The notes: generated by a model from the letters alone, not told the origin. A stretch of DNA of 64,000 bases from Antiquaquibacter oligotrophicus (GCF_020535405.1 NZ_CP085036.1:434001-498000), one strand, 5' to 3'; counted from the stretch's first letter, positions 48,150 to 59,364 are shown. Numbers and translations are program-made.

Positions 48150-49229
48150 TTAGGAGTCGTTTCCGAGGTCGGCGAGACGCGCTTCCTCGTCCGCTGTGAT
48201 GCAGGACTGGATGACGGGCTCGAGCGCGCCGTTCATCACGGCGTCGAGGTTGTAGGCCTTGTATCCGGTGCGGTGATCGGCGATGCGGTTCTCGGGGAAG
48301 TTGTACGTGCGGATACGCTCCGAGCGATCCATCGTGCGAATCTGACCCTTGCGGAACTCGGCGGCCTCGGCGTCGGCCTTCTCCTGGTGGTGGGCGAGGA
48401 TGCGAGCGCGCAGGACGCGCATCGCGGCCTCACGGTTCTGGAGCTGGCTCTTCTCGTTCTGCATGGCCACGACGATCCCGGTCGGGAGGTGCGTGATGCG
48501 CACCGCAGAGTCCGTCGTGTTGACGGACTGGCCACCGGGGCCGCTCGAACGGTAGACGTCGATCTTGAGATCGTTCTGGTTGATCTCGACCTCTTCGGGC
48601 TCGTCCACCTCGGGGAAGACGAGCACGCCGGCAGCCGAAGTGTGAATGCGGCCCTGCGACTCCGTCGCGGGCACACGCTGCACGCGGTGGACACCACCCT
48701 CGTACTTGAGGTGGGCCCACACACCCTCGGCGGGGTCGCTCGAGGTGCCCTTGAACGCGACCTGGACGTCCTTGATGCCACCGAGATCGCTCGAGGTCTG
48801 CTCAATGATCTCGGTCTTCCACTTCTTCGACTCGGCGTAGTGGAGGTACATCCGCAGGAGGTCACCGGCAAAGAGCGCCGACTCGGCACCACCCTCGCCC
48901 ATCTTGATCTCCATGATGACGTCACGGGAATCGTTGGGGTCGCGCGGGATCAGGAGGCGTCGAAGCTTTTCCTGTGCCACTTCGAGCGATTCGGTCAGAC
49001 CGGGGATCTCGGCTGCGAAGGACTCGTCCTCCGCCGCCATCTCGGTGGCAGCGGCGAGATCATCCGTCAGCTGGTTCCACTCGCGGTACGCGGCAGCGAT
49101 GCGCGACAACTCGGCATAGCGGCGGTTGACCTTTTTGGCCCTGACCGGGTCTGAGTGGAGATCGGGGTCAGCGAGCTGGCCCTCTAGCTCATCATGTTCG
49201 GCCAGCAGCGGTTGCACTGACTCGAACAT
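48150..49229 (-). CDS. prfA: Peptide chain release factor 1
   Basis: 359 residues. GGQ loop [20 protein letters not shown] (Gln is the PrmC target) and the codon-recognition region [12 protein letters not shown]. Reads UAA/UAG. Two bases after rho. Confidence 0.96.
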   Translation of the reverse strand: MFESVQPLLAEHDELEGQLADPDLHSDPVRAKKVNRRYAELSRIAAAYREWNQLTDDLAAATEMAAEDESFAAEIPGLTESLEVAQEKLRRLLIPRDPNDSRDVIMEIKMGEGGAESALFAGDLLRMYLHYAESKKWKTEIIEQTSSDLGGIKDVQVAFKGTSSDPAEGVWAHLKYEGGVHRVQRVPATESQGRIHTSAAGVLVFPEVDEPEEVEINQNDLKIDVYRSSGPGGQSVNTTDSAVRITHLPTGIVVAMQNEKSQLQNREAAMRVLRARILAHHQEKADAEAAEFRKGQIRTMDRSERIRTYNFPENRIADHRTGYKAYNLDAVMNGALEPVIQSCITADEEARLADLGNDS

Positions 49230-49231
49230 GA

Positions 49232-51196
49232 CTAGTCCTCCTTGTGACCGTTGGTGCTCGGCATCGACTTCTGCACGAGCATGAGGAACTCGACGTTCGA
49301 CTGAGTCTCCTTGAGCTTGCCGAGAACGATCTCGAGCGCCTGCTGCTGGTCGAGACCGGCAAGGGCGCGACGCAGCTTCCAGGTGACCTTGACCTCTTCG
49401 GCGCCGAGCAGCATCTCCTCGCGACGAGTACCAGAGGCGTTCACGTCGACGGCCGGGAAGATGCGCTTGTCGGCAAGGTGACGCGACAGGCGAAGCTCCA
49501 TGTTGCCGGTGCCCTTGAACTCCTCGAAGATGACCTCGTCCATCTTGGAACCGGTCTCGACCAGGGCCGTGGCGATGATGGTGAGCGAACCACCCTCCTC
49601 GATGTTGCGAGCAGCACCGAAGAAGCGCTTGGGCGGGTAGAGCGCCGACGAGTCGACACCACCCGAGAGAACACGACCGGATGCGGGTGCCGAGAGGTTG
49701 TACGCACGACCGAGTCGAGTGATCGAGTCGAGGAGCACAACAACATCGTGGCCGAGTTCGACGAGACGCTTGGCACGCTCGATGGCGAGCTCGGCGACCG
49801 TGGTGTGGTCTTCGGCCGGACGGTCGAAGGTCGAGGCGATGACCTCACCCTTGACCGTGCGCTGCATGTCGGTGACCTCTTCGGGGCGCTCGTCGACGAG
49901 CACAACCATGAGGTGAACCTCGGGGTTGTTCTTGGAGATCGCGTTGGCGATGGCCTGCAGCACGAGCGTCTTGCCCGCCTTGGGCGGCGAGACGATGAGT
50001 CCGCGCTGACCCTTACCGATCGGCGACACGAGGTCAATGATGCGGGTCGAGAGCTTCTGCGGCTCCGTCTCCAGGCGCAGACGCTCCTGGGGGTAGAGCG
50101 GGGTGAGCTTGCCGAACTCGACGCGGTTCGCGGCTTCCTCGACGGCCTGGCCGTTGATCGAGTCGATCTTCACGATCGCGTTGTACTTCTGGCGGCCCTG
50201 GCCCTGCTCGCCCTCACGCGGCTGGCGGATGGCGCCGACCACGGCGTCTCCCTTGCGCAGGTTGTACTTCTTGACCTGGCCGAGCGAGACGTAGACATCG
50301 TTGTTGCCCGGGAGGTAACCGGTGGTGCGCACGAAGGCGTAGTTGTCGAGAACATCGAGGATGCCCGCGACGGGGATGAGGATGTCGTCTTCGGTGATCT
50401 CGGGCTCGAAGTCGTCGGCGAGGGCTCCCCCGCGTCCGCGCTTGCGGTCGCGGTACCGGTTACGGCCGGAGCGCTCCTGCTGCTCGGCATCCACCTCAGA
50501 GCGCTGCTGGCCCTGCTGGCGGTTGTTCTGGCGCTCGCCCTGCTGGCGATCGTTGTTGCGATCGTTCTGCTGGCGGTCGCCGTTGCGATCACCCTGCTGG
50601 CGGTCACCGTTGCGATCGTTCTGCTGACGGTCACCGTTGCGGTCGTTCTGCTGACGGTCACCGCGGTCGCCGCGATTGCGGTTGCGACCGCGGCCGCGAC
50701 CCTGGGTGTTCTCACCCTCGGCGTCGTCGGAGTTGTCGCTCTCGGCGGGCGGTGTGTGCCCGGTGGGACCCTCGGGAAGTTCGATACCCAGGTCGGTGGT
50801 GACGAGCTTGGACGCGCGGCGAGGAGCGATCGCCTCGGCGGGAAGATCGACGATCGGGGCACCCGCGAGCACGGGCGCGGCGGCGATGACCTCGGTGTCA
50901 GCGCTCGTCACTCGGCGGGAGGTGCGCTTACGTGCGACCGGCTCGGCCGCGGTCTGCGACGGCGCAGTCTCGCCGGCGGGCTGCTGAGTGTCGGCGGGCT
51001 GCTCCGTCGTGGCAGGCTGCTCCGTGGCGGTGGGCTCGGTGCTCGCACCGGTGGACGGGGCGCCGTTCTCGGTGATGGCCTTCACGAGCTCGCCCTTACG
51101 CAGCTTGGAGGCGCCGCTGATGCCGAGCGAAGCGGCGAGAGTCTGAAGCTCTGCGAGTTTGAGGGTGCTCAGGTTGGACGTGTTGACGTCGGTCAC
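49232..51196 (-). CDS. rho: Transcription termination factor Rho with actinobacterial insertion
   Basis: 654 residues, GTG start. N-terminal Rho-N helical domain ([20 protein letters not shown]), then a ~200-residue low-complexity insertion (about 45-245) with Arg/Asn/Asp/Gln repeats, then the RNA-binding cold-shock-like fold ([20 protein letters not shown]) and the hexameric ATPase: Walker [14 protein letters not shown], Walker [17 protein letters not shown]. The insertion is known in actinobacterial Rho proteins and adds RNA binding. Confidence 0.96.
   Translation of the reverse strand: MTDVNTSNLSTLKLAELQTLAASLGISGASKLRKGELVKAITENGAPSTGASTEPTATEQPATTEQPADTQQPAGETAPSQTAAEPVARKRTSRRVTSADTEVIAAAPVLAGAPIVDLPAEAIAPRRASKLVTTDLGIELPEGPTGHTPPAESDNSDDAEGENTQGRGRGRNRNRGDRGDRQQNDRNGDRQQNDRNGDRQQGDRNGDRQQNDRNNDRQQGERQNNRQQGQQRSEVDAEQQERSGRNRYRDRKRGRGGALADDFEPEITEDDILIPVAGILDVLDNYAFVRTTGYLPGNNDVYVSLGQVKKYNLRKGDAVVGAIRQPREGEQGQGRQKYNAIVKIDSINGQAVEEAANRVEFGKLTPLYPQERLRLETEPQKLSTRIIDLVSPIGKGQRGLIVSPPKAGKTLVLQAIANAISKNNPEVHLMVVLVDERPEEVTDMQRTVKGEVIASTFDRPAEDHTTVAELAIERAKRLVELGHDVVVLLDSITRLGRAYNLSAPASGRVLSGGVDSSALYPPKRFFGAARNIEEGGSLTIIATALVETGSKMDEVIFEEFKGTGNMELRLSRHLADKRIFPAVDVNASGTRREEMLLGAEEVKVTWKLRRALAGLDQQQALEIVLGKLKETQSNVEFLMLVQKSMPSTNGHKED
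50513..50659 (-). repeat. 27-bp tandem repeat in rho coding for DRQQ(N/G)DRNG units
   Basis: About five and a half copies of a nine-residue unit (residues ~180-228): DRQQNDRNG twice, [18 protein letters not shown] and a decayed copy. In frame, so copy-number changes would not break rho. Confidence 0.85.
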
Positions 51197-51329
51197 GATG
51201 TGTGGGGTTCCTTTCCCCTGCGGGTATGTGATTCATCCCTGCGGGAGAGCTGATCGCTGCCCACCGCGAGCGAGTGCACGGGAATGGCGGGCGGAGCGAG
51301 GGTGATGGTGCGTAGTGAGGGAGTGTCGG
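51197..51329. other. Spacer between thrB and rho
   Basis: 133 bp that should contain the rho promoter and leader. Two CCCTGCGGG elements at about 51217 and 51237 form a direct repeat (CCCTGCGGG-TATGTGATTCAT-CCCTGCGGG) of unknown role. No clear terminator for thrB. Confidence 0.35.
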
Positions 51330-52265
51330 CTAGGCCGGTTCTGCTACCTCGTGCGAAAACACTGTAGCACCTTTGAAGTCCACGGCGAGCATCAGGGCCT
51401 CCCAGGGGTTCGCCGACTGCTCCGAGACGAGCTCCGCCGCTCGCGCGCGCTGCGACGGATCACTTCCGAGAACGAGGATCGAGGGTCCTGCGCCCGAGAC
51501 GACAGCCGCGAGACCCTGCGAACGCAACAGCCGGACGAGCTCGTTGGTCTCCGGCATGGCGCTGGCTCGGTAGTCCTGATGCAGTCGGTCCTCGGTGGCT
51601 TCAAGAAGCAATTCGGGGCTCTGGATGAGCGCAGCGATCAGCAGGGCGGACCGCGACAGGTTGAAGACGGCATCCGCATGCGGAACCGACTCGGGCTGCA
51701 GGCTCCGAGCCAGCGCCGTCGACATGGTCGCGGCCGGCACGAGCACAACGGGCGAGACACCGCGATGGACGATGAGTTTCTTGGCGCGCGGTCCGTCCGG
51801 GGTGACCCATGCAATGGTCAGGCCGCCGAAGATCGCGGGTGCGACGTTGTCGGGATGCCCTTCCAGCTCGGTCGCGAGCGTAAGCAGATCGTCGGAGTCG
51901 ATGTCGACAACACCCTCGAGCAGCCCCTTGGCGGCCATCACACCGGCGACGATCGCCGCACCGGACGAACCCATGCCCCGCCCGTGAGGAATCGCGTTGT
52001 GCGCGACCAGGCGAATGCCGGGCATCGGGATCGAGTAGTGATCGAACGCGTGCTTGATCGAACGGATGACGAGATGCGAGTCATCCGTCGGAACCTCGCC
52101 CGCTCCGACGCCGTGCACCTCGATCTCGACCCCGGACTCGATTGCCGTGACATCGAGCTCGTCGTAGAGCGCGAGAGCGAGTCCGAGCGTGTCGAAACCG
52201 GGCCCGAGGTTGGCCGACGTGGCGGGCACACGAACGTGAACCGAACGACCGACGAGGCTCGTCAT
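51330..52265 (-). CDS. thrB: Homoserine kinase
   Basis: 311 residues, GHMP kinase. VRVPATSANLGPGFDTLGLA at the N-terminus and the ATP loop IPHGRGMGSSGAAIVAG are diagnostic. Phosphorylates homoserine for ThrC. Its ATG shares a base with the thrC stop. Confidence 0.94.
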   Translation of the reverse strand: MTSLVGRSVHVRVPATSANLGPGFDTLGLALALYDELDVTAIESGVEIEVHGVGAGEVPTDDSHLVIRSIKHAFDHYSIPMPGIRLVAHNAIPHGRGMGSSGAAIVAGVMAAKGLLEGVVDIDSDDLLTLATELEGHPDNVAPAIFGGLTIAWVTPDGPRAKKLIVHRGVSPVVLVPAATMSTALARSLQPESVPHADAVFNLSRSALLIAALIQSPELLLEATEDRLHQDYRASAMPETNELVRLLRSQGLAAVVSGAGPSILVLGSDPSQRARAAELVSEQSANPWEALMLAVDFKGATVFSHEVAEPA

Positions 52266-53338
52266 CAGCCGACGAGTCCCAGAACGGAGGCGACCTCTGC
52301 CGTGTCGACCGGCACGATGGTGGGTGTCACATCGTCACCGCTCGCGGTCTTGAGCGCCCACTGCGGATCCTTGAGACCGTGACCGGTGACCGTGAGCACA
52401 ACCGTCGAATCCTTCGGGATGGCTCCGGCCTCGGCACGCTCGAGCAGTCCGGCGACACTGATCGCCGACGCCGGCTCAACGAAGATGCCGACCTCGGCCG
52501 ACAGGATGCGGTGCGCCTCGAGGATCTTCTCGTCGCTGATGGCACCGAAGTAGCCGTCGCTGTTGTCACGGGCGGCAAGGGCCAGTTCCCAGCTCGCCGG
52601 GTTGCCGATACGGATGGCCGAGGCAATCGTGTCCGGATTCTTGACGATCTCGCCCGCGACGATGGGGGCGCTACCCGCGGCCTGGAAACCGAACATCCTC
52701 GGCATCTTCGTGGTGGCACCCACGGCGAGCTCCTCGGTGTAGCCACGGTGGTATGCCGTGTAGTTACCGGCGTTGCCGACGGGCACGATGTGGAAGTCCG
52801 GCGCGTCACCGAGAACCTCGACGACCTCGAAAGCAGCCGTCTTCTGTCCCTCGATGCGGTCGTTGTTGACCGAGTTGACGAGGTGGACTGGGTAGTTCTC
52901 GGCGAGTTCGCGAGCGATCTCGAGACAGTCGTCGAAGTTGCCCTGCAACTGAATGAGCTGACCGTTGTGGGCGATGGCCTGGCTGAGCTTGCCCATGGCG
53001 ATCTTGCCCTCGGGAACGAGCACGGCTGCCGTGATGCCCGCGTGCGCCGCGTAGGCCGCGGCGGACGCCGACGTGTTACCGGTCGAGGCGCAGATGATGG
53101 CCTTCGCTCCATGCTCGACAGCCTTGGACACGGCCATCGTCATCCCGCGATCCTTGAACGACCCGGTGGGGTTCATTCCTTCGAACTTGACCCACACATT
53201 CGCGCCCGTTCGACGGTTCAGCGCCGCAGCGGGAATGAGCGGCGTGCCGCCCTCCCCGAGGGTCACGATGGGGGTCGCCTCAGAGATGTCGAGGCGGTCG
53301 GCATATTCGCGGAGAACTCCGCGCCACTGGTGGGCCAC
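52265..53338 (-). CDS. thrC: Threonine synthase
   Basis: 357 residues from the GTG at 53338, giving MAHQWRGVLREYADRL as in relatives, with GAAGGA upstream at the hom stop; a TTG at 53356 is a less likely start. PLP Lys in MNPTGSFKDRGMTMAV, phosphate loop PVGNAGNYTAY. Converts O-phosphohomoserine to threonine. Confidence 0.94.
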   Translation of the reverse strand: MAHQWRGVLREYADRLDISEATPIVTLGEGGTPLIPAAALNRRTGANVWVKFEGMNPTGSFKDRGMTMAVSKAVEHGAKAIICASTGNTSASAAAYAAHAGITAAVLVPEGKIAMGKLSQAIAHNGQLIQLQGNFDDCLEIARELAENYPVHLVNSVNNDRIEGQKTAAFEVVEVLGDAPDFHIVPVGNAGNYTAYHRGYTEELAVGATTKMPRMFGFQAAGSAPIVAGEIVKNPDTIASAIRIGNPASWELALAARDNSDGYFGAISDEKILEAHRILSAEVGIFVEPASAISVAGLLERAEAGAIPKDSTVVLTVTGHGLKDPQWALKTASGDDVTPTIVPVDTAEVASVLGLVG

Positions 53339-53345
53339 GTTCTGG

Positions 53346-54656
53346 TTATCCTTCAACTCGCAGGACGGATACGACGCTGGAGACGACAGGACTCGCCGCG
53401 AGCGACGTCACGGTCGCGGCCAGAGCTGACTCGGCCGCTTCGTGCGTAACAATGACAAGGGTAGCGGTGGGTCGCGAGCCCTCCTGACCGTCTGGCACGG
53501 TTTGCGACACCGCTTCAACGGAAACGTCGTGCTCACTGAAGAGCTGTGCGATGGTCGCGAGCACACCCGGCTCGTCTGCCACCTCGAGGATCACGTGGTA
53601 CCGCGTGGTCGCGCTGGAGATGGGCAGAATCGGCAGGTTTGCGTGAGTCGACTCTGCGACTCCGGGGCCACCGGCGACGTGACGTCGCGCCGCGGAGACG
53701 ACATCGCCGAGGACGGCCGATGCCGTGGGGACACCGCCGGCGCCGGCTCCGTAGAACATAAGGCTGCCCGCGGCCTCTGCCTCGACGAAGACCGCGTTGT
53801 TGGCTCCGTGCACCGCAGCGAGCGGGTGCGACAGCGGCACGAGCGCGGGATGCACGCGAGCAGACACACCCTCGACCCCGTCAGCGTCGATCCGCTCGCA
53901 TACGGCCAGGAGCTTCACGACGTACCCGGCCTCGCGCGCGGAGAGGACCTCGTCGCGGGTGAGCGCGGTGATGCCCTCGCGGTGCACGGCATCCAGTGGA
54001 ACTGTGGTGTGGAAGGCGAGGCTCGCAAGGATCGCGGCCTTCGCCGCGGCGTCGTAGCCCTCGATGTCCGCGGTGGGATCGGCCTCCGCGTACCCGAGCC
54101 TTGTCGCCTCGGCGAGCGCCTCCTCGAGGCTGTCCCCCTGGGTGTCCATGCGGTCGAGAATGTAGTTGGTCGTGCCATTGACAATGCCGAGGATCCGTTT
54201 GACCCGGTCGCCGGCGAGGCTGTCGCGAAGCGGTCGGATGATCGGAATCGCCCCACCGACGGCCGCCTCGTAGTACAGCTGGGCGCCAACCTGCTCTGCG
54301 GCCTCGAAGAGTTCGGGACCGTGGCTCGCGAGCACCGCCTTGTTCGCCGTGATGACGTCGGCACCCGACCCGAGCGCCCCGAGGATGAGGGTGCGGGCCG
54401 GCTCGATTCCGCCGATGAGCTCGACAACGATGTCGGCACCGAGGATGAGGGCATCCGCGTCGGTCGTGATCAACTCACGTGGGATGTCAGTGTCGCGCGC
54501 CGCATCCGGGTTGCGTACGGCCACTCCGACGAGCTCGAGTCCGGCTCCCGCGCGTGCGGCGAGCTCCTCGCGGTGCTCCAGCAGAAGACTTGCGACTTGG
54601 GACCCAACGGATCCACCGCCCAGGACGGCTACTCGGAGGTTTCGGTATTCGATCAT
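53346..54656 (-). CDS. hom: Homoserine dehydrogenase
   Basis: 436 residues from the ATG at 54656 that overlaps the lysA stop (ATGA); the 53 extra upstream residues of the frame are antisense-like. NAD(P)-binding RVAVLGGGSVGSQVA, active-site region YYEAAVGGAIPIIRPL and GIVNGTTNYIL. The C-terminal ACT domain (YHVILEVADEPGVLATIAQL) is where threonine feedback acts in relatives. Confidence 0.95.
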   Translation of the reverse strand: MIEYRNLRVAVLGGGSVGSQVASLLLEHREELAARAGAGLELVGVAVRNPDAARDTDIPRELITTDADALILGADIVVELIGGIEPARTLILGALGSGADVITANKAVLASHGPELFEAAEQVGAQLYYEAAVGGAIPIIRPLRDSLAGDRVKRILGIVNGTTNYILDRMDTQGDSLEEALAEATRLGYAEADPTADIEGYDAAAKAAILASLAFHTTVPLDAVHREGITALTRDEVLSAREAGYVVKLLAVCERIDADGVEGVSARVHPALVPLSHPLAAVHGANNAVFVEAEAAGSLMFYGAGAGGVPTASAVLGDVVSAARRHVAGGPGVAESTHANLPILPISSATTRYHVILEVADEPGVLATIAQLFSEHDVSVEAVSQTVPDGQEGSRPTATLVIVTHEAAESALAATVTSLAASPVVSSVVSVLRVEG

Positions 54657-56098
54657 TCTCGCTCCAGGTTCGGTGCGGGCGCGGCGGCGATGCCGGCATC
54701 CCGCGAGAGAAGGTCGGACTCGGTTTCGCCGCGGACGATCACTCGCGCGCGACCATCGCGCACGGCCACGACGGGTGGCCGCGCGAGGTAGTTGTAGTTG
54801 CTGGCCATCGCCCACCCGTAGGCGCCTGTTGCCGGAACCGCGAGCAGGTCATCGGGTGCCACATCCGCCGGAAGGTACTCGGCGTGCACAACGATGTCGC
54901 CCGACTCGCAATGTTTACCGGCGACCCGCACGAGGGCTGGCTCAGCGCTGGAGAAGCGACTCGCGATGCGGGCTGAGTAGTCTGCGCCGTAGAGGGAGGG
55001 GCGGATGTTGTCGCTCATCCCACCGTCGACGGAAACGTACTTGCGCACCGCGCTCGACTGCTCCGCCTGCTCGGGCTGGCCGGGAACCGTGACCTCGACG
55101 TCCTTGATCGTGCCGACGCGGTACAGCGTCGTGGTCGAGGGGCCGATGACGGACCGCCCCGGTTCGATGGCGACGATCGGCACGGGGACCCCGAACGATG
55201 CGGCGCCCTCCGCCACGATGTCGGCGAAACGCTTCGCGATCTCCTCGACGTCGAGAGGCTCATCGACCGAGGTGTAGGCGATACCGAAACCGCCGCCCAG
55301 GTTGAGTTCTGGAACGGGACCACCCTCGAGGAGTCGAGCGTGCAGGTCGAACAGGCGGTGGGCGGCCTCGGCGAAGCCATCGGACTCGAAGATCTGCGAG
55401 CCGATGTGCGAGTGGAGCCCGAGGAACTCGAGTTCGGGGTGCGTACGGATCTGCGCCACAACGGCGGGGGCATCCGCGAGCGGGATGCCGAACTTCTGGT
55501 CCTCACGGGCGGTCGCGAGGTATTCGTGGGTCGAGGCGTGGACTCCGCTGTTGATGCGAAGGCGGACGCGCTGGACGACTCCGCGCCGGGCAGCGGCCTG
55601 CGCTACACGCTCGATTTCGACGACACTGTCGATGACGATCGCACCGACACCCACCTCGACGGCACGGTCGATCTCGGCGAGGCTCTTGTTGTTGCCGTGC
55701 AGGCCGAGCCTGGCAGCGTCGACGCCCGCAGCGAGAGCCACCGCGAGCTCCCCGCCACTCGCGACATCGATGTTGAGGCCCTCCTCGGTCACCCACCGAG
55801 CGACCTCGGTCGACAGGAACGCCTTACCCGCGTAGTAGACCTTCGCGGAGCTTCCGACCCGAGCGAACTCGCGGTCGAAGGACGTGCGGATGCGCGAGGC
55901 ACGGGTGCGGGCATCCGCCTCGTCCACGACGTACAGGGGTGTACCGAACTCGGCCGCGAGGTCGGATGCCCGTACCCCGGCGATCACGAGTTCACCGCTG
56001 GAGTCACGCGAAGCACCCATCGACCACACGTTCTCGGGAAGCGCGTTGGCGTCCGCGGGCACACGCAGCCACGACGGCGCGAGCGGATTGCTGGACAC
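54653..56098 (-). CDS. lysA: Diaminopimelate decarboxylase
   Basis: 481 residues from the GTG at 56098 with GAGG five bases upstream. PLP Lys in AKVYYAGKAFLSTEV, HSHIGSQIFESDGF, GGGFGIAY, EPGRSVIGP, and the active-site Cys in KHCESGDIV. Final step of lysine synthesis. Coupled to hom. Confidence 0.95.
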   Translation of the reverse strand: MSSNPLAPSWLRVPADANALPENVWSMGASRDSSGELVIAGVRASDLAAEFGTPLYVVDEADARTRASRIRTSFDREFARVGSSAKVYYAGKAFLSTEVARWVTEEGLNIDVASGGELAVALAAGVDAARLGLHGNNKSLAEIDRAVEVGVGAIVIDSVVEIERVAQAAARRGVVQRVRLRINSGVHASTHEYLATAREDQKFGIPLADAPAVVAQIRTHPELEFLGLHSHIGSQIFESDGFAEAAHRLFDLHARLLEGGPVPELNLGGGFGIAYTSVDEPLDVEEIAKRFADIVAEGAASFGVPVPIVAIEPGRSVIGPSTTTLYRVGTIKDVEVTVPGQPEQAEQSSAVRKYVSVDGGMSDNIRPSLYGADYSARIASRFSSAEPALVRVAGKHCESGDIVVHAEYLPADVAPDDLLAVPATGAYGWAMASNYNYLARPPVVAVRDGRARVIVRGETESDLLSRDAGIAAAPAPNLERE

Positions 56099-56198
56099 GA
56101 TGACCTCACGAGGCGGTTCGAACGGGTGAGGCGAGCGGACCCGGATTGGTCCCTGAAGCCGCAACCAGTGTACCGGGGCGTCGCGACCCGTGACGGCG

Positions 56199-57020
56199 CT
56201 AAGGGCAGGTGCCCGTCTGTAGCAGCGCCGGATCCCCGAACGCGATACCGTCACCCTCGATCGTCGCCACGAGATCGCTTCCCTCGACGGCCACATCGGT
56301 CACCGAGAACGCTGCGGGCAGCGAGTCGGCGATACAGAAGGTCTGCGAATTCAGGAGACTGCCCGCCAGACTCGAGACGAGGGGGTTGGACCGCAAGTCA
56401 TCAACTGAGATCGCCTGACCCTCGAGGGTGATCGTCTCCGGGGAGAACGCGATGCCGCCGTCGGCCGCCGACGGCGCCAAGCCGATGGAGACCGGGAGTT
56501 GCACCAGCACGAGGTCGAGCGTTGTAGTGACGGTGATCAACCCTCCCCCGAGTTCAATCGACTCGAGGTCGATGCCGCTGAGGTAGGACGAGAGTGTCTG
56601 AACGCCCGACTCGGGGATACGTACGTCGATGCGCAGGGCATCCGTCGGCTGTGTCTCGTCGAGCGGGATGCCGCGCGCACTCACCTCGGCAGAACCCGAC
56701 ACCCCTCCGACGACGAACTCGGGGATCGTCGCATCGATCTCCGTCATGCGGCCGGCGAGCGCCTGCAGGAGCACGGGGCCTCCCCCGACCCGCACGTCGA
56801 TGGGCGTCGACGGGTCAACGGGCAAGGACTCGAGGATGCGGTCGCGCACGTAGTCCTGGGCATAGGCCCGCGCGAGCGATTCGCCGACGATCGCGGCCAC
56901 CGCGAGGAGCACGACAACGACGAGCAGGCCGATGAGCACACCAACACCCCGTCGCTTGCGGCGTGGCGCCGGCACCACGATCGTGGGGCCGGGTTCACGC
57001 GCTGCGAGGGGCTCGGTCAT
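56199..57020 (-). CDS. DUF2993 (LmeA-like) lipid-binding protein
   Basis: 273 residues. Basic cytoplasmic start, one anchor helix (GVLIGLLVVVVLLAVAAIVG, about 27-46), then the DUF2993 fold: IDVRVGGGPVLLQALAGRM, ALRIDVRIPESGVQTLSSYL and a final VEGSDLVATIEGDG. LmeA of mycobacteria binds phospholipid and helps lipomannan formation; the same role is a reasonable guess here. One base after the argS stop. Confidence 0.85.
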   Translation of the reverse strand: MTEPLAAREPGPTIVVPAPRRKRRGVGVLIGLLVVVVLLAVAAIVGESLARAYAQDYVRDRILESLPVDPSTPIDVRVGGGPVLLQALAGRMTEIDATIPEFVVGGVSGSAEVSARGIPLDETQPTDALRIDVRIPESGVQTLSSYLSGIDLESIELGGGLITVTTTLDLVLVQLPVSIGLAPSAADGGIAFSPETITLEGQAISVDDLRSNPLVSSLAGSLLNSQTFCIADSLPAAFSVTDVAVEGSDLVATIEGDGIAFGDPALLQTGTCP

Positions 57021-57021
57021 G

Positions 57022-58674
57022 TCACATGCGTTCTGGGGCGGTTACGCCGAGCAGGCCGAGCGCGTTGGCGAGCACCTGGCCGACAGCGTCGTTGAGCCAC
57101 AACCGCGTGCGGTGCACATCGGTGATTGGTTCGTCGCCCTGCGGGGTGACACGGCAGCTCGAATACCAGCTGTGATAGGCGCCGGCGAGCTCTTCGGCGT
57201 ACCGGGCGACACGGTGCGGCTCCCGCAACTCCGCCGCCTGGCGCACGATACGCGGGAACTCGGCAAGAACACCGAGCAGAACACTCTCGGACTCGTGGCT
57301 CAGCAGACTCGCATCGAACGCCGAGCGGTCGACGCCGTACTCTGCCGCGTTCCGAGCGACCGAGTGGGTGCGCGCATGCGCATACTGAACGTAGAACACC
57401 GGATTGTCCGGGGTGTGCTTGCCCCAGAGCTCGAGATCGATGTCGACTTGGGAGTCGATGGATGACCGCACGAGCGCGTATCGCCCGGCATCCACTCCGA
57501 CCGCTTCGACCAGATCCTCGAGCGTCACAACCGTGCCAGCGCGCTTCGACATCCGCATGGGTTCGCCGTCACGTACGAGGTTTACGAGCTGACCGATGAG
57601 GATCTCCAGGTTGACGTAGGGTTCGTCGCCGAAGGCCTTCGTCATCGCCATGAGTCGCTGCACGTAGCCGTGGTGGTCGGCACCGAGCATGATGAGGTTG
57701 CGCTCGAAACCGCGCTCGCGCTTGTTCAAGTAGTAGGCGAGATCACCAGAGATATAGCCGGCCTCGCCATCGGACTTGATGACAACACGGTCCTTATCGT
57801 CGCCGAAGTCGGTCGAGCGGAACCAAACCGCGCCGTCCTTCTCGTAGATCGTGCCGAGGTCGCGCAGACGCTGGATGGCCCGCTCCACCGCTCCGGAGTC
57901 GTGCAGTTCGTTCTCGTGGAAGTAGACGTCGAAGTCGACACCGAAATCGTGGAGGCTCGCCTTGATGTCGCCGAACATGAGCTCGACGCCGACCGCGCGG
58001 AAAACCTCCTGCTGTTCCTCGCGCGGAATGTGGAACAGGTCTCCGGGGTAGTCGGCGATCACGCGAGCAGCGATATCGGAGATGTACTGACCGCCGTACC
58101 CGTCCTCGGGCGTTGGCTCGCCGAGCCAGCTTGCGAGAAGGCTGCGGGCGAAACGGTCGATCTGGGCGCCGTGATCGTTGAAGTAGTACTCGCGCGTGAC
58201 GTCGGCACCCTCGAACTCGAAGATACGCGCGAGGCTGTCACCGACGGCAGCCCAACGGACCCCGCCGATGTGAATCGGCCCAGTGGGGTTCGCGGAGACG
58301 AACTCGAGATTGATGGGGACTCCCGCGTAGAGGTCGCCGCGCCCGTAGTCCGCGCCCTCCTCCACGATGCGCTTGGCCAGCGCACCGGCGGCCGCCGCGT
58401 CGAGGGTGATGTTGAGAAAGCCGGGGCCCGCGACATCCGCCGACGCAACACCATCGATGGCGCGGGCGCCGGAAGCGATCTCCTCGGCGAGTTCCCGCGG
58501 GTTCACGCCGAGGGGCTTCGCCAACCGCATCGCGATGTTTGTTGCCCAATCACCGTGTTCCCGATTACGGGGCCGCTCGAGCGGAACGTCCGTGGGGGCC
58601 AGATCCGAACCGCGGTCCGCAACGACCTTCTGGACGACAACGAGAAGGGCGGAGGAGAGCTCGGCAGGATTCAC
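57022..58674 (-). CDS. argS: Arginyl-tRNA synthetase
   Basis: 550 residues from the GTG at 58674; the longer frame runs antisense through the divergent lipoprotein gene. N-terminal tRNA-binding domain, HIGH box as HIGG in [23 protein letters not shown]-like [15 protein letters not shown], and a C-terminal anticodon-binding helical domain ending [10 protein letters not shown]. Length normal. Confidence 0.95.
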   Translation of the reverse strand: MNPAELSSALLVVVQKVVADRGSDLAPTDVPLERPRNREHGDWATNIAMRLAKPLGVNPRELAEEIASGARAIDGVASADVAGPGFLNITLDAAAAGALAKRIVEEGADYGRGDLYAGVPINLEFVSANPTGPIHIGGVRWAAVGDSLARIFEFEGADVTREYYFNDHGAQIDRFARSLLASWLGEPTPEDGYGGQYISDIAARVIADYPGDLFHIPREEQQEVFRAVGVELMFGDIKASLHDFGVDFDVYFHENELHDSGAVERAIQRLRDLGTIYEKDGAVWFRSTDFGDDKDRVVIKSDGEAGYISGDLAYYLNKRERGFERNLIMLGADHHGYVQRLMAMTKAFGDEPYVNLEILIGQLVNLVRDGEPMRMSKRAGTVVTLEDLVEAVGVDAGRYALVRSSIDSQVDIDLELWGKHTPDNPVFYVQYAHARTHSVARNAAEYGVDRSAFDASLLSHESESVLLGVLAEFPRIVRQAAELREPHRVARYAEELAGAYHSWYSSCRVTPQGDEPITDVHRTRLWLNDAVGQVLANALGLLGVTAPERM

Positions 58675-58773
58675 GATCCCCAAGAGTACCGCCCAGCCAC
58701 GGCATGTCGTCGGGCCTGGCGACGCGCGGCCAACCTGCCCCCCGCCACGGTGCGGGCGGGTGAGGATGAACGC

Positions 58774-59355
58774 ATGTTCTCCGTGCGCGCAGCGATCGCT
58801 CTCCCCGTGCTGGCCATCACCGCGCTCACCCTGAGCGCCTGCGTTCCCACCCAAGAACCGAGCGACCGCCCGACGCCGAGCGCCTCCACGACGCGCACCC
58901 CCGGTGCCGCACCGTCGAGCACTCCCACTCCGACACCCACCCCGGACGGGCCGATTCCGTATTCGGTTTCGTGCGACGAGCTCCTCTCCCCCGACACGCT
59001 CTACGGTCTCGACCCCAACTTCTCGTCGCTCGGACCAGCCGAACCCGCGGCCGGATCTCTCGCCGCGACGGCTGTCGCCGACGGCGGAACCGCGTGCCGG
59101 TGGATCCACGAGACGAGCTCGGTCACCATCGACATCGCGGTCGCTGAACTGACACCGGATGCCGCGGCCAGCCGCCGGGCATCCGCCGACGCGTCCGGCA
59201 CGGCCGTTGCCGACTTCGGCGACGCCGGGTACTTCGCGAGCGACAGCGGAGCGCAGGTCTTTCGCGGGCCCTACTGGATCACGGTGTCGTCGAGCATGTT
59301 CGCGTCGGCCGCGGATGCCGCACCGTTCGTCAACGCGGTGACCGCCGGCTACTGA
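58774..59355 (+). CDS. Putative lipoprotein of unknown function
   Basis: 193 residues, ATG after GTGAGGATGAACGC. Signal peptide with lipobox TLSAC (Cys about 23), then a Thr/Pro/Ser-rich linker (repeated Thr-Pro pairs, residues ~30-58) and a ~130-residue domain with two cysteines ([14 protein letters not shown]) that may form a disulfide. Family not recognised. Divergent from argS across 99 bp. Confidence 0.78.
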   Translation: MFSVRAAIALPVLAITALTLSACVPTQEPSDRPTPSASTTRTPGAAPSSTPTPTPTPDGPIPYSVSCDELLSPDTLYGLDPNFSSLGPAEPAAGSLAATAVADGGTACRWIHETSSVTIDIAVAELTPDAAASRRASADASGTAVADFGDAGYFASDSGAQVFRGPYWITVSSSMFASAADAAPFVNAVTAGY

Positions 59356-59364
59356 CGCTTCCCG

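Noticed and set aside
50513..50720. CRISPR-like appearance of short regular repeats
   Set aside because: Units are contiguous, in frame with rho and have no unique spacers.
49244..51253. 669-codon open frame on the + strand opposite rho
   Set aside because: Antisense to rho; its hydrophobic repeat is only the mirror of the rho Arg/Asn/Asp/Gln repeat.
54654..54830. Riboswitch or attenuator before hom or lysA
   Set aside because: hom and lysA overlap, and the 100-bp gap before lysA shows no lysine-riboswitch-like structure by eye.
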